The notes below the pieces were generated by a model. The model did not search any database. It worked only from the letters and a program-made list of their open reading frames with translations, and was not told the DNA's origin. 25,658 nucleotides of DNA from an uncultured Prevotella sp. (GTDB lineage Bacteria; Bacteroidota; Bacteroidia; Bacteroidales; Bacteroidaceae): assembly GCA_900547005.1 (NCBI GenBank), contig URER01000038.1, positions 1-25,658 on the forward strand. The letters run 5' to 3'. How positions within the stretch are numbered: the stretch's first letter is position 1; each line of letters opens with the position of its first letter. Positions 1-6,679 of the stretch are shown here, in pieces. Position numbers and translations under genes: made by a program.

Positions 1-1
1 C

Positions 2-49
2 CCGCCACTTTACATTTTTGACATTTATGTCACTTTTGTAAAATGGCGG
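2..49. repeat. Long palindrome, copy 1, downstream of the DUF4143 ATPase
   Basis: This is a 48-bp imperfect palindrome centred at 25.5. The core TGACATTTATGTCA (19-32) consists of TGACAT and ATGTCA arms with a 2-nt centre. Outer arms at 2-14 and 37-49 pair at 12 of 13 positions. The inner part of the same sequence recurs at 1325-1362 and 1401-1438. This copy starts 10 bp beyond the stop codon of the minus-strand ATPase gene. It could be an operator for a gene outside the window, the end of a mobile cassette, or a 3' hairpin; the sequence does not decide between these. Confidence 0.8.
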
Positions 50-58
50 CCGTATTTA

Positions 59-1312
59 TTACCAGTTGAGACTATCTTGATTTAGTAAAAAATCGAATAG
101 CCCGATGGTCACTATTCCCAGCTCGTTGCGTTTAGGCTTGATGTTGTCTTTCACGATTATAATTTTCTTGAAAGAGTCGTCTATGTTGTGTAGTGATGCC
201 GATTCTTGTCGCTCTTTAGCGTCTGTGGGCATTACAAAAGCCGATTGTATATAATATCTCAGGCTTCCTTGATTCGCAACGAAGTCCACTTCGTATTGTT
301 TTCTTATTGCCTTTCCGTTATTGTCTATTGTCCGTTGCTCCACAAGACCGACGTCAACATTAAATCCACGTATTCTTAATTCATTGTAAATCACGTTTTC
401 CATGATGTGGTTTTCTTCCTGTTGGCGGAAACTGAGTATAGCGTTGCGTACCCCCATATCGGAGAAATAGAATTTAGGGAGCGTGTTTATGTATTTTTTT
501 CCTTTGATATTATATCTTATAGCCTTTTCTATGATAAATGCATCTTGCAGGTAAGACAGGTATTTGCTTATTGTTGGTTGTGACAATACCTTGCCTTTTT
601 CAGACTTAAACGTATTTGACAGTTTGTGTGGGTTAGTGGGCGAGCCTATCGCCGAAGCTATTATCTGAACCAATTCGCTGAACTCCTCATTGTTTTTTAT
701 ATTGTGCCGTTCGAGAATGTCGGCTATATATACGGTGTGGTACAGATTCTGAAGATAGTCGATTTTCTTCTTGTCGGAGTCGAGAGCGAGAATATGCGGA
801 AGTCCGCCGTAAGTATAATAGTCGGGCCAAGCATCTATTGGATGCCGTTGTTCCATCGACATAAACTCGGCAAAGGACAGAGGGTAGACGTGTATTTGGT
901 CTCCCCTGCCGCGAAATTCCGTTGCGATGTCGTTGGAGAGGAAGTGTGAATTACTTCCGGTAATGTATAAATCGACATTCCTTTTGCGCAGAAGCCCGTT
1001 AAGGATGGGCACAAACTCGTTGAGAAGCTGTACCTCATCGAGCAGGATATAATGCATATCATCGTCTGTAATGCGGCCTTTAATGTATTCCATCAGCTTG
1101 TCCGAGTTGCATAGCTCCCTGAAATTCCAATCGTCGAAAGCCACTTTTATGATATGGTCTTTGGCAATTCCGCTATCAATAAGGTAGTCGTAGAACAGGT
1201 TGAACAGCAGAAACGACTTGCCGCATCTGCGTATTCCGGTTATAATTTTTATCAGTCCGTTTTCCTTTCCGGCAATAATCTGATTAAGATAACTGTCCCT
1301 TTTAATTATCAT
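59..1312 (-). CDS. AAA+ family ATPase with DUF4143 domain
   Basis: A 417-residue protein of the DUF4143 ATPase family, common and often multi-copy in gut Bacteroidales. Walker A is GIRRCGKS (residues 26-33), Walker B is YILLDEV (88-94), and ITGSNS (117-122) fits the sensor-1 position. A central winged-helix-like stretch (about 220-265) precedes the C-terminal DUF4143 part, which contains the family motif beginning ENVIYNEL (305-312). In the nuclease-like fold the EVDF strand is present (341-344), but the position normally occupied by E-x-K reads IQSA (355-358), so nuclease activity is doubtful. The ATG is preceded by a strong Shine-Dalgarno-like AGGAGG six bases upstream, unusual for this phylum. 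The cellular role of the family is not established. It is flanked by palindromes and has its own promoter. Length and domain order look complete. Confidence 0.88.
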   Translation of the reverse strand: MIIKRDSYLNQIIAGKENGLIKIITGIRRCGKSFLLFNLFYDYLIDSGIAKDHIIKVAFDDWNFRELCNSDKLMEYIKGRITDDDMHYILLDEVQLLNEFVPILNGLLRKRNVDLYITGSNSHFLSNDIATEFRGRGDQIHVYPLSFAEFMSMEQRHPIDAWPDYYTYGGLPHILALDSDKKKIDYLQNLYHTVYIADILERHNIKNNEEFSELVQIIASAIGSPTNPHKLSNTFKSEKGKVLSQPTISKYLSYLQDAFIIEKAIRYNIKGKKYINTLPKFYFSDMGVRNAILSFRQQEENHIMENVIYNELRIRGFNVDVGLVEQRTIDNNGKAIRKQYEVDFVANQGSLRYYIQSAFVMPTDAKERQESASLHNIDDSFKKIIIVKDNIKPKRNELGIVTIGLFDFLLNQDSLNW

Positions 1313-1324
1313 ATCACCCCTCCT

Positions 1325-1362
1325 ATTTTACATTTTTGACATTTATGTCACTTTTCTAAAAT
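1325..1362. promoter_or_regulatory. Long palindrome, copy 2, at the ATPase transcription start
   Basis: A 38-bp palindrome centred at 1343.5. Outer arms are ATTTTA (1325-1330) and TAAAAT (1357-1362), and the inner core TGACATTTATGTCA is at 1337-1350. It begins 13 bp before the ATPase start codon and covers the predicted +1 of the promoter at 1364-1394. A protein bound here would block transcription, so an autoregulatory operator is a reasonable inference. Confidence 0.7.
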
Positions 1363-1363
1363 G

Positions 1364-1394
1364 CAAAAATAAGGATAAAATGTGGTATTTGCAA
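1364..1394 (-). promoter_or_regulatory. Bacteroidetes-type promoter for the DUF4143 ATPase
   Basis: On the minus strand a TTGC -33 box (1394-1391) is followed by 19 bp and a TATTTTTG -7 box (1371-1364), matching the TTTG/TAnnTTTG pattern. The predicted start of transcription near 1357 lies inside palindrome copy 2. Palindrome copy 3 lies just upstream, so the promoter sits between the two. Confidence 0.65.
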
Positions 1395-1400
1395 CTCTCT

Positions 1401-1438
1401 ACTTTACATTTTTGACATTTATGTCATTTTTCTAAAAT
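1401..1438. promoter_or_regulatory. Long palindrome, copy 3, upstream of the ATPase promoter
   Basis: Same design as copies 1 and 2, with the core TGACATTTATGTCA at 1413-1426 and TTTA/TAAA outer arms. Its centre (1419.5) is 76 bp from that of copy 2. Its outer edge (1438) lies two bases from the premature end of the neighbouring HTH reading frame (stop at 1440-1442). That is consistent with a second operator, a cassette boundary, or both. Confidence 0.7.
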
Positions 1439-1439
1439 A

Positions 1440-1598
1440 TTAAAGAGTCAACAAGCAAGTGTCGATGGAACGTTTTTCGAATATTTTATATGCGTTTGTA
1501 CGACTGCAGGACAGTTGGTGGGCAAACCACACAACCGGTTTGCCGCGTTCTTTCAGTTTCTCTCGGATGATAATGCCAATGTCTGTCATTGCATTCAT
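1440..1598 (-). pseudogene. Small HTH (XRE-like) DNA-binding protein, C-terminally truncated
   Basis: A 52-residue reading frame. After MNA it reads MTDIGIIIREKLKERG, then VVWFAHQLSCSRTNAYKIF and SIDT. This closely resembles a family of small Bacteroidetes helix-turn-helix proteins (pattern: IREKL, WFAxxLxCxRTNxYKIF, SIDTxLL) that normally run on for about 15-20 further residues (LL.RIS.IL..DFF). Here the frame ends CLLTL-stop, and the stop abuts palindrome copy 3, so the C-terminal helix is missing. The start ATG overlaps the stop of an upstream frame as TAATG. It has a plausible promoter at 1783-1813. It may be a remnant cut by insertion of the ATPase cassette, or a shortened but still functional regulator of that ATPase. 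Confidence 0.65.
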
Positions 1599-1735
1599 TA
1601 TCTTTCACGGCTGCCATGACAGGCGCGAATATAATACACCCAACGCAGACGCTCCGTTGCCGTCTCTTCCGAAGTGAATTCAAATTTGCGAAGTTTGAAG
1701 CCGAAAGATAAGGTCCGTAACGTCCTTCTGTTTCC
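1598..1735 (-). pseudogene. Open frame of unknown function upstream of the HTH gene, no start codon
   Basis: A 45-codon frame with no ATG, open from just after a TGA and ending CHGSRER-stop. It includes FKLRKFEFTSEETATERL and WVYYIRACHG, which look protein-like rather than random. The stop overlaps the HTH start as TAATG, the usual sign of translational coupling. The missing start and a second open frame just upstream (containing GKLYFEETEGRYGPYL) suggest a decayed or frameshifted gene that once preceded the HTH gene. I do not recognise the family. The rest of the 1600-1994 gap holds only the two promoters listed. Confidence 0.3.
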
Positions 1736-1782
1736 TCAAAATATAACTTGCCCGCCCTTGTTATGGACTGACTCGTCGGTTG

Positions 1783-1813
1783 CAAATGTATCAATATTTT
1801 CCGAAAGAGGCAA
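1783..1813 (-). promoter_or_regulatory. Candidate promoter for the HTH region
   Basis: On the minus strand, TTGC (1813-1810), 19 bp, then TACATTTG (1790-1783). This is the same spacing as the ATPase promoter. Transcription would run through the remnant frame and the HTH gene. Confidence 0.5.
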
Positions 1814-1864
1814 GAAAATAGTAAATTCTTTGTGTCTAAACCTCTCAATATCGTGTATTTTAAG

Positions 1865-1872
1865 TATATTTG
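1865..1872 (+). promoter_or_regulatory. -7 box for the sugar kinase
   Basis: TATATTTG fits TAnnTTTG. No good -33 box is seen at the usual distance. The predicted 5' leader is about 115 bases; nothing riboswitch-like was recognised in it. Confidence 0.4.
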
Positions 1873-1994
1873 CAGTACGTATAGTATTGACGAATACGTG
1901 CGGTTTGCGGCTGACGGAGTGTAGCCGGCGCGTCAAGTTCGGGAAAATCGGGTTATAAAGGAAGCTGCTTTATATATATAAATAGGTGAAGGAG

Positions 1995-3020
1995 ATGGAA
2001 AACAAGATAGTAACATTCGGTGAGGTGTTGCTCAGACTGTCGAAGCCGGACCACCGGCGGATAGCTCAGGGCAGTACGTTCTGTGGCAATTATGGTGGTA
2101 GCGAGGCCAATGCGGCAGTGTCGTTAGCAGTGTTGGGCAACGATGTTGAGTATGTGTCGCGTGTTCCCGACAATGCCGTGGGGCGTGCCTGCTGTATGTA
2201 CTTGCATGGCTACGGACTGAATCTCAGTCATGTTTGCCGTGGCGGAGACCGGTTGGGAAGTTATTATTTCGAGGATGCTGCGGCCATGCGCAACTCTTGT
2301 GTAGTATATGACCGTAAGGATTCGGCATTTTATACTATGAAGCCGGGCATGATTCCGTGGCGCGAAGTGTTCCGCGATGCAAGTATTTTCCATTGCAGTG
2401 GCATCACCTGTGCGCTCTCGCAGAGTGCGGCCGACGCAACGATGGAGGCTGTGGAGATAGCCGAGGAGATGGGACTGACAATCTCGTGCGACATCAATTA
2501 TCGCAAGAATTTGTGGAATTATGGTGCCGACGCGCACGAGACGCTCGCTGAACTGGCTTCCCATGCCGACATAATCTTCGGCGACCAGGGCGAATACGAG
2601 GTGATTTCGGGCATGAAGCGTGTGCCGTTCAAGGCTCTTTCGGCCGATTATGCGATGGATTTTCATGCGTTTGAGAATTATCTCAATAAGGTTCACGAGA
2701 TGTTTCCACGCTGCAAGAAGTTCGTTTTGGCCGCGCGCAACCAGATAACGTCGAGCCATCATACGCTCACCGGACTGCTTTATGCTTCCGGCCGTCTTGT
2801 GCCGGCGCGCATATATGATATAAATCCCGTTATCGACCCGATGGGTGTGGGCGATGCCTTCATAGCCGCTTACCTGCACGCCTATTGTAAATGGGGCGGG
2901 GACGACCAGCGTTGCATCGACTTCGCACTGGCCGCATCGGCTATAAAGAATTCTTTTGAGGGCGATTCAAACCTCGCCACGGAAGAGGAGATACTGGAAC
3001 TGATGGGCCGTGAGTTTTGA
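1995..3020 (+). CDS. kdgK: PfkB-family sugar kinase, probable 2-dehydro-3-deoxygluconokinase
   Basis: A 341-residue ribokinase-family enzyme that would phosphorylate 2-keto-3-deoxygluconate to KDPG in uronate or pectin breakdown. The N-terminal KIVTFGEVLLRLS (4-16), GGSEANAAVSLAVLG (34-48), and the PfkB signature DPMGVGDAFIAAYLHA (281-296) with catalytic Asp287 are all present. GVGD replaces the more usual GAGD. The C-terminal IKNSFEGDSN matches the HS..GD.N pattern of KDG kinases. I chose ATG 1995 over the in-frame GTG at 1986 because MENKIVTFGE matches typical family starts. The KDPG aldolase gene (eda) that often follows kdgK in Bacteroidales is not here; an ATPase gene with its own promoter follows instead. 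The substrate is inferred from family resemblance, so another ketose or aldose acid is possible. Confidence 0.82.
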   Translation: MENKIVTFGEVLLRLSKPDHRRIAQGSTFCGNYGGSEANAAVSLAVLGNDVEYVSRVPDNAVGRACCMYLHGYGLNLSHVCRGGDRLGSYYFEDAAAMRNSCVVYDRKDSAFYTMKPGMIPWREVFRDASIFHCSGITCALSQSAADATMEAVEIAEEMGLTISCDINYRKNLWNYGADAHETLAELASHADIIFGDQGEYEVISGMKRVPFKALSADYAMDFHAFENYLNKVHEMFPRCKKFVLAARNQITSSHHTLTGLLYASGRLVPARIYDINPVIDPMGVGDAFIAAYLHAYCKWGGDDQRCIDFALAASAIKNSFEGDSNLATEEEILELMGREF

Positions 3021-3055
3021 GTTGTGGGTTGTCGGCGAAATAAATGACCGCAACT

Positions 3056-3093
3056 CTTGCACAATCGGAAAGAAATGTATATTTTTGTGCAAG
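3056..3093 (+). promoter_or_regulatory. Promoter embedded in a 9-bp inverted repeat, for the AAA-ATPase/nuclease gene
   Basis: TTGC (3057-3060), 19 bp, then TATTTTTG (3080-3087). The perfect inverted repeat CTTGCACAA (3056-3064) / TTGTGCAAG (3085-3093) overlaps both promoter boxes. A dimeric repressor binding the two half-sites would cover the promoter. The position supports translation from 3131, giving a leader of about 37 bases. Confidence 0.6.
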
Positions 3094-3130
3094 TGAACGT
3101 GATTGTTATAATAAAGGTATAGGAACAATA

Positions 3131-4675
3131 ATGATGAAATATCCTATCGGAATACAGGACTTCAAGAGCCTTCGAAAAGAAGAATATGTGTATATCGACA
3201 AGACTGCGCTTGTCTATCAGCTTGTGTCTACCGGGCGTTATTATTTTCTGAGCAGACCCCGTAGATTTGGAAAGAGCCTGCTGATATCCACTATTGAGGC
3301 CTACTTTATGGGTAAACGCGAGCTGTTCAAAGGGCTTGCAATGGAGAAGTTGGAGACCAAATGGATAGAATATCCTGTGTTGCACCTTGACCTGAACACG
3401 GCAAAATATGATTGCGTCGAGGCTCTGACATCTGTTCTGAATGACGTTCTCACATATTGGGAATCCCTTTATGGCACTTCTCCCACGGAGGTTACGCCCG
3501 AATTGCGTTTCAAGGGACTCGTGCGCAGGGCATACGAGACCACCGGCCGTAGCGTGGTGATACTCGTTGACGAATACGACAAGCCTATGCTACAGGCTAT
3601 TGGCAACGAAACGCTGCAAGACGAATACCGCAATATCCTGAAAGCATTCTACTCTGTGCTCAAGACACAGGACCGTTACATCAAGTTCGCATTCCTGACG
3701 GGCGTTACAAAGTTTGGCAAGGTGAGTGTATTCAGCGATCTGAACAACCTTGAGGACATCTCGATGATTGAGGCCTATACCTCCATTTGTGGCATAACAG
3801 ACGAAGAACTGCATACGGTTTTTGATGCGGAGGTGGCGGAACTTGCCTCGAAATGTGGATTGACGAAAGCAGAATGTTACGACAAACTGCGCGCGGACTA
3901 CGACGGCTACCATTTCCGTCAGAACTCGGAAGGCGTTTATAACCCGTTCAGTCTGCTGAATACGCTGAAGAACCGCAGCTTTGGCAGCTACTGGTTTGAG
4001 ACAGGCACCCCGTCGTTCCTTGTTCATTTGCTGAAGCAGTCGGGCTACAACTTGAATGATTTACAGTCGGAGGTCGTCTCGCCTGACGTACTCAACAGCA
4101 TCAATTCCATGTCAAACAATCCGATACCCGTAATCTATCAGAGTGGATACCTAACCATAAAGGACTACGACAGTAGGTTCGGCCTTTACAGTCTCGGCTT
4201 CCCCAACCGCGAGGTGGAGATGGGATTCATCAAGTACCTGCTCCCGTTCTATACCTCATTGGGCGAGAATAAGAGCGAGTTCACGATATACCAGTTTGTC
4301 AAGGACGTGGAGAACGGTAAGCCGGAGGCTTTCATGGAGCGTTTGCAGTCGATGTTCTCGGATTCCGACTATCAGATAACTGGCAACATGGAGAAGTATT
4401 TCCAGAACTCCATGTATCTCGTTTTCAAGATGATGGGCTTCTTCACGGAAGTGGAACGCAACACCAGCCGAGGCAGAATGGATATACTCTTGAAGACCAA
4501 AGACTATATCTACATCCTCGAATTGAAACTCGACAAGTCTGCCGACGAGGCACTATGCCAGATAAACGACAAGGGTTATGCCGAGCCGTTCAAGTCGGAT
4601 GGCCGCCATATATATAAGATAGGTGTGAACTTCTCGACGGAAACACGAAGCATAGACGGCTGGAAGATAGAGTAG
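3131..4675 (+). CDS. AAA-ATPase-like protein with C-terminal PD-(D/E)XK nuclease domain
   Basis: A 514-residue member of the AAA-ATPase_like / DUF1703-type family, usually multi-copy in Bacteroidales genomes. The N-terminal KYPIGIQDFKSLRKEEYVYI (3-22) is the family hallmark. The Walker A variant is RPRRFGKS (42-49) and Walker B is VVILVDEYD (142-150). The C-terminal nuclease core keeps its acidic and basic residues: GRMD (Asp451), then ELK (Glu464, Lys466). Unlike the DUF4143 ATPase nearby, this active site looks intact. An in-frame ATG at 3044 would add 29 residues, but it lies upstream of and across the promoter, so 3131 (or 3134) is preferred. The biological role of the family is unsettled; defence or mobile-element links have been suggested. 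Two ATPases of related general design within 4.7 kb suggest an accessory region, though the neighbours are housekeeping genes. Confidence 0.87.
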   Translation: MMKYPIGIQDFKSLRKEEYVYIDKTALVYQLVSTGRYYFLSRPRRFGKSLLISTIEAYFMGKRELFKGLAMEKLETKWIEYPVLHLDLNTAKYDCVEALTSVLNDVLTYWESLYGTSPTEVTPELRFKGLVRRAYETTGRSVVILVDEYDKPMLQAIGNETLQDEYRNILKAFYSVLKTQDRYIKFAFLTGVTKFGKVSVFSDLNNLEDISMIEAYTSICGITDEELHTVFDAEVAELASKCGLTKAECYDKLRADYDGYHFRQNSEGVYNPFSLLNTLKNRSFGSYWFETGTPSFLVHLLKQSGYNLNDLQSEVVSPDVLNSINSMSNNPIPVIYQSGYLTIKDYDSRFGLYSLGFPNREVEMGFIKYLLPFYTSLGENKSEFTIYQFVKDVENGKPEAFMERLQSMFSDSDYQITGNMEKYFQNSMYLVFKMMGFFTEVERNTSRGRMDILLKTKDYIYILELKLDKSADEALCQINDKGYAEPFKSDGRHIYKIGVNFSTETRSIDGWKIE

Positions 4676-4771
4676 AGCAGTGACGAAACAAATATGGCCG
4701 CATTCCGTTTGCATTCCGAAATGCAGCATTTCAAATAGACAACAAGACAATAATTAATAAATAATACGATT

Positions 4772-5332
4772 ATGATAGACGTAAAAGAAACATTGACAGA
4801 AGCCGAGGAGCGCATGGAGATGGCAGCGATGTATCTTGATGAGCAACTCGCACGTATCCGCGCGGGCCGTGCCAACGTGGCAATCCTCGACGGAGTGAGG
4901 GTAAATTCGTATGGCTCTATGGTGCCGCTGAATCAGGTGGCCAACGTTACGGTGCCCGATCCGCGAACTATTGCCATCCGTCCGTGGGACAAGAAGGCTA
5001 TCCGCGACATCGAAAAGGCAATCATGGACTCTGATGTGGGTATCACTCCGGAGAACAACGGTGAGTTGATACGCCTCAATCTGCCGCAGCCGACAGAGGA
5101 AAGACGCCGCGACTTAGTGAAACAGTGCAACAAGATTGGCGAGAAAACCAAAGTTGAAGTACGCAACGTGCGCGCTGACGTGAAGGACAAACTGAAGAAG
5201 GCTATAAAGGACGGACTCTCAGAGGACAACGAGAAGGATGCCGAGCTGGAACTTCAGAAAGTACACGACAAGTATATCAAGAAGATTGACGGTCTGCTCG
5301 AAGAGAAGACTAAGGAGATAATGACGGTATAA
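4772..5332 (+). CDS. frr: Ribosome recycling factor
   Basis: A 186-residue protein of the normal RRF length. With EF-G it splits post-termination ribosomes into subunits. The conserved RAGRANVAILDGVRVNSYG (about 29-47) and VTVPDPRTIAIRPWDKKAI (about 60-78) are present, as is the basic helix RRRDLVKQCNKIGEKTKVEV with the following VRNVRAD. The C-terminal long helix with ELQKVHDKYIKKIDGL is also intact. It is followed by rsgA, an order often seen in Bacteroidales. The 96-bp gap upstream contains GAAATGCAGCATTTC (4718-4732), a short palindrome, and two direct copies of GCATTCCG; I see no convincing -7 box there. Confidence 0.97.
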   Translation: MIDVKETLTEAEERMEMAAMYLDEQLARIRAGRANVAILDGVRVNSYGSMVPLNQVANVTVPDPRTIAIRPWDKKAIRDIEKAIMDSDVGITPENNGELIRLNLPQPTEERRRDLVKQCNKIGEKTKVEVRNVRADVKDKLKKAIKDGLSEDNEKDAELELQKVHDKYIKKIDGLLEEKTKEIMTV

Positions 5333-5346
5333 AAAGAATGGATTTA

Positions 5347-5457
5347 AATGAAGAATGAAGAATGAAGAATGAAGAATTGCATGCCGGGACGCTACGGATT
5401 AATGGAACACATCATTCCGTCAGGCAATTCTTCATTCTTCATTCTTCATTCTTCATT
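5347..5457. repeat. Perfect 34-bp inverted repeat of GAAGAAT heptamers
   Basis: Left arm 5347-5380 and right arm 5424-5457 are exact reverse complements, with a 43-nt loop between. Each arm holds about four copies of the 7-bp unit (GAAGAAT, or ATTCTTC on the other arm) and ends in GAATTGC/GCAATTC at the loop. The right arm ends 7 bp before the rsgA start codon. A transcript from frr would form a very stable hairpin immediately before the rsgA start. Confidence 0.9.
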
Positions 5458-5464
5458 CTTTAAT

Positions 5465-6397
5465 ATGAACGGACTCGTAATAAAGAACACCGGCAGTTGG
5501 TACACGGTGAGGACCGATGAAGGCCACGACGTGAGCTGCAAGATAAAGGGAAACTTCCGGTTGAAAGGCATACGCAGCACCAATCCGGTGGCTGTGGGCG
5601 ACCGCGTAGAGATAATACGCAATCAGGAAGGCACGGCATTTATATCCGCTATTGAGGACAGACGCAACTATATCATACGCAAGTCGCCAAACCTTTCGAA
5701 GCAGAGCCATATCATTGCGGCCAACGTAGATCAGGCTTTCCTCGTCGTAACGGTGAACTATCCGCAGACTTCCACAACCTTTATCGACCGCTTTTTGGCT
5801 TCGGCCGAGGCATATCGGGTACCCGTGACGCTCGTGTTCAACAAGACCGACCTGCTGGCCCCCGAGGAGTTGCATTATCAAGAGATGATGATGACGCTCT
5901 ATGACACTATCGGATACCGTTGCATGGCGGTGTCGGCAGCATCGGGCGAGGGCGTAGACGAACTGAGAACCCTGCTCAATGGCAAGATAACGCTGCTCAG
6001 CGGCAACAGTGGAGTGGGCAAGTCGACCCTCATCAACCGCATCCTGCCGGGCGCGCAACTGCGCACGGCTGAGATAAGCGACGCCCACAACACGGGTATG
6101 CACACCACCACGTTCAGCGAAATGCTTGAGTTGCCCGGCGGGGGATATATCATCGACACTCCGGGAATAAAGGGTTTCGGCACATTCGACATAGAGCCGG
6201 AGGAGCTGACAAGCTATTTCCGCGAGATATTCAAGTTCTCCGAAGGCTGCCGTTTCAGCAACTGCACCCACACCCACGAGCCAGGATGCGCCGTCTTGAA
6301 GGCCGTCGAAGACCACTATATAGCCGCATCGCGCTACCAGAGCTATCTCTCCATGCTTGAGGATAAGGATGAGAACAAGTATCGCGAGGCTTTCTGA
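5465..6397 (+). CDS. rsgA: Ribosome small-subunit-dependent GTPase A
   Basis: A 310-residue circularly permuted GTPase that helps late 30S maturation. It has an N-terminal OB fold (about 1-75), then the G motifs in permuted order: G4 NKTD (126-129), G1 GNSGVGKS (180-187) and G3 DTPG (231-234). The C-terminal zinc site is Cys262, Cys267, His269, Cys275. The frame is open back to an ATG at 5369, but that extension translates the heptamer repeat arm (FFILHSSFF) and is not part of the family; MNGLVIKNTG at 5465 matches the expected start. It is probably cotranscribed with frr, although the intervening hairpin could affect readthrough or translation. A terminator follows 42 bp after the stop. Confidence 0.95.
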   Translation: MNGLVIKNTGSWYTVRTDEGHDVSCKIKGNFRLKGIRSTNPVAVGDRVEIIRNQEGTAFISAIEDRRNYIIRKSPNLSKQSHIIAANVDQAFLVVTVNYPQTSTTFIDRFLASAEAYRVPVTLVFNKTDLLAPEELHYQEMMMTLYDTIGYRCMAVSAASGEGVDELRTLLNGKITLLSGNSGVGKSTLINRILPGAQLRTAEISDAHNTGMHTTTFSEMLELPGGGYIIDTPGIKGFGTFDIEPEELTSYFREIFKFSEGCRFSNCTHTHEPGCAVLKAVEDHYIAASRYQSYLSMLEDKDENKYREAF

Positions 6398-6438
6398 TGC
6401 GGTCGGGACTTGTCTTTTTGTAGAATAACTTTTGTCTT

Positions 6439-6464
6439 TGCCGATTCAGTTCGGCATTTTTTTT
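6439..6464 (+). terminator. Rho-independent terminator after rsgA
   Basis: Stem TGCCGA (6439-6444) / TCGGCA (6451-6456) with loop TTCAGT, followed directly by eight T residues. Confidence 0.88.
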
Positions 6465-6511
6465 ACCCTTCGGTATAGTAATTAAAGCCATTGTTCCATT
6501 CTTTTGTGTTC

Positions 6512-6555
6512 ACATTACAAACTATTCTAATGCAGTTATTATCCGTTTGTAATGT
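6512..6555. promoter_or_regulatory. Inverted repeat upstream of the TonB receptor operon
   Basis: Perfect 11-bp arms ACATTACAAAC (6512-6522) and GTTTGTAATGT (6545-6555), 22 bp apart and about 90 bp upstream of the promoter -7 box. This looks like a distal operator or activator site. The half-site ATTACAA also occurs in the array at 11083-11211 just beyond the same operon. Confidence 0.45.
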
Positions 6556-6643
6556 AATTTCCTGTTTGCAGACTCCTGTCGCTCCCTGTGCGAATTAAAT
6601 ATTTTCTTAATCCAAGTGTAACACTAATGAATTATCTTGCCAC

Positions 6644-6651
6644 TACTTTTG
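6644..6651 (+). promoter_or_regulatory. -7 box for the TonB receptor operon
   Basis: TACTTTTG fits TAnnTTTG and lies 28 bp before the start codon. No clear -33 box is seen at 19-21 bp upstream, which would fit an activated promoter. Confidence 0.5.
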
Positions 6652-6679
6652 CAGCGGTAAAAGAAAGATGTATAGATAA

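Noticed and set aside
59..1598. Toxin-antitoxin pair made of the HTH protein and the ATPase
   Set aside because: The HTH frame is truncated, the ATPase has its own promoter and neither matches a known toxin family; adjacency alone is not enough.
3044..3130. Start of the ATPase/nuclease at 3044
   Set aside because: The extra 29 residues cover the promoter and its inverted repeat; the family starts at MKYPIGIQDF.
5369..5464. Longer rsgA with start at 5369
   Set aside because: The extension translates the heptamer repeat (FFILHSSFF) and is absent from the RsgA family; 5465 gives a normal N-terminus.
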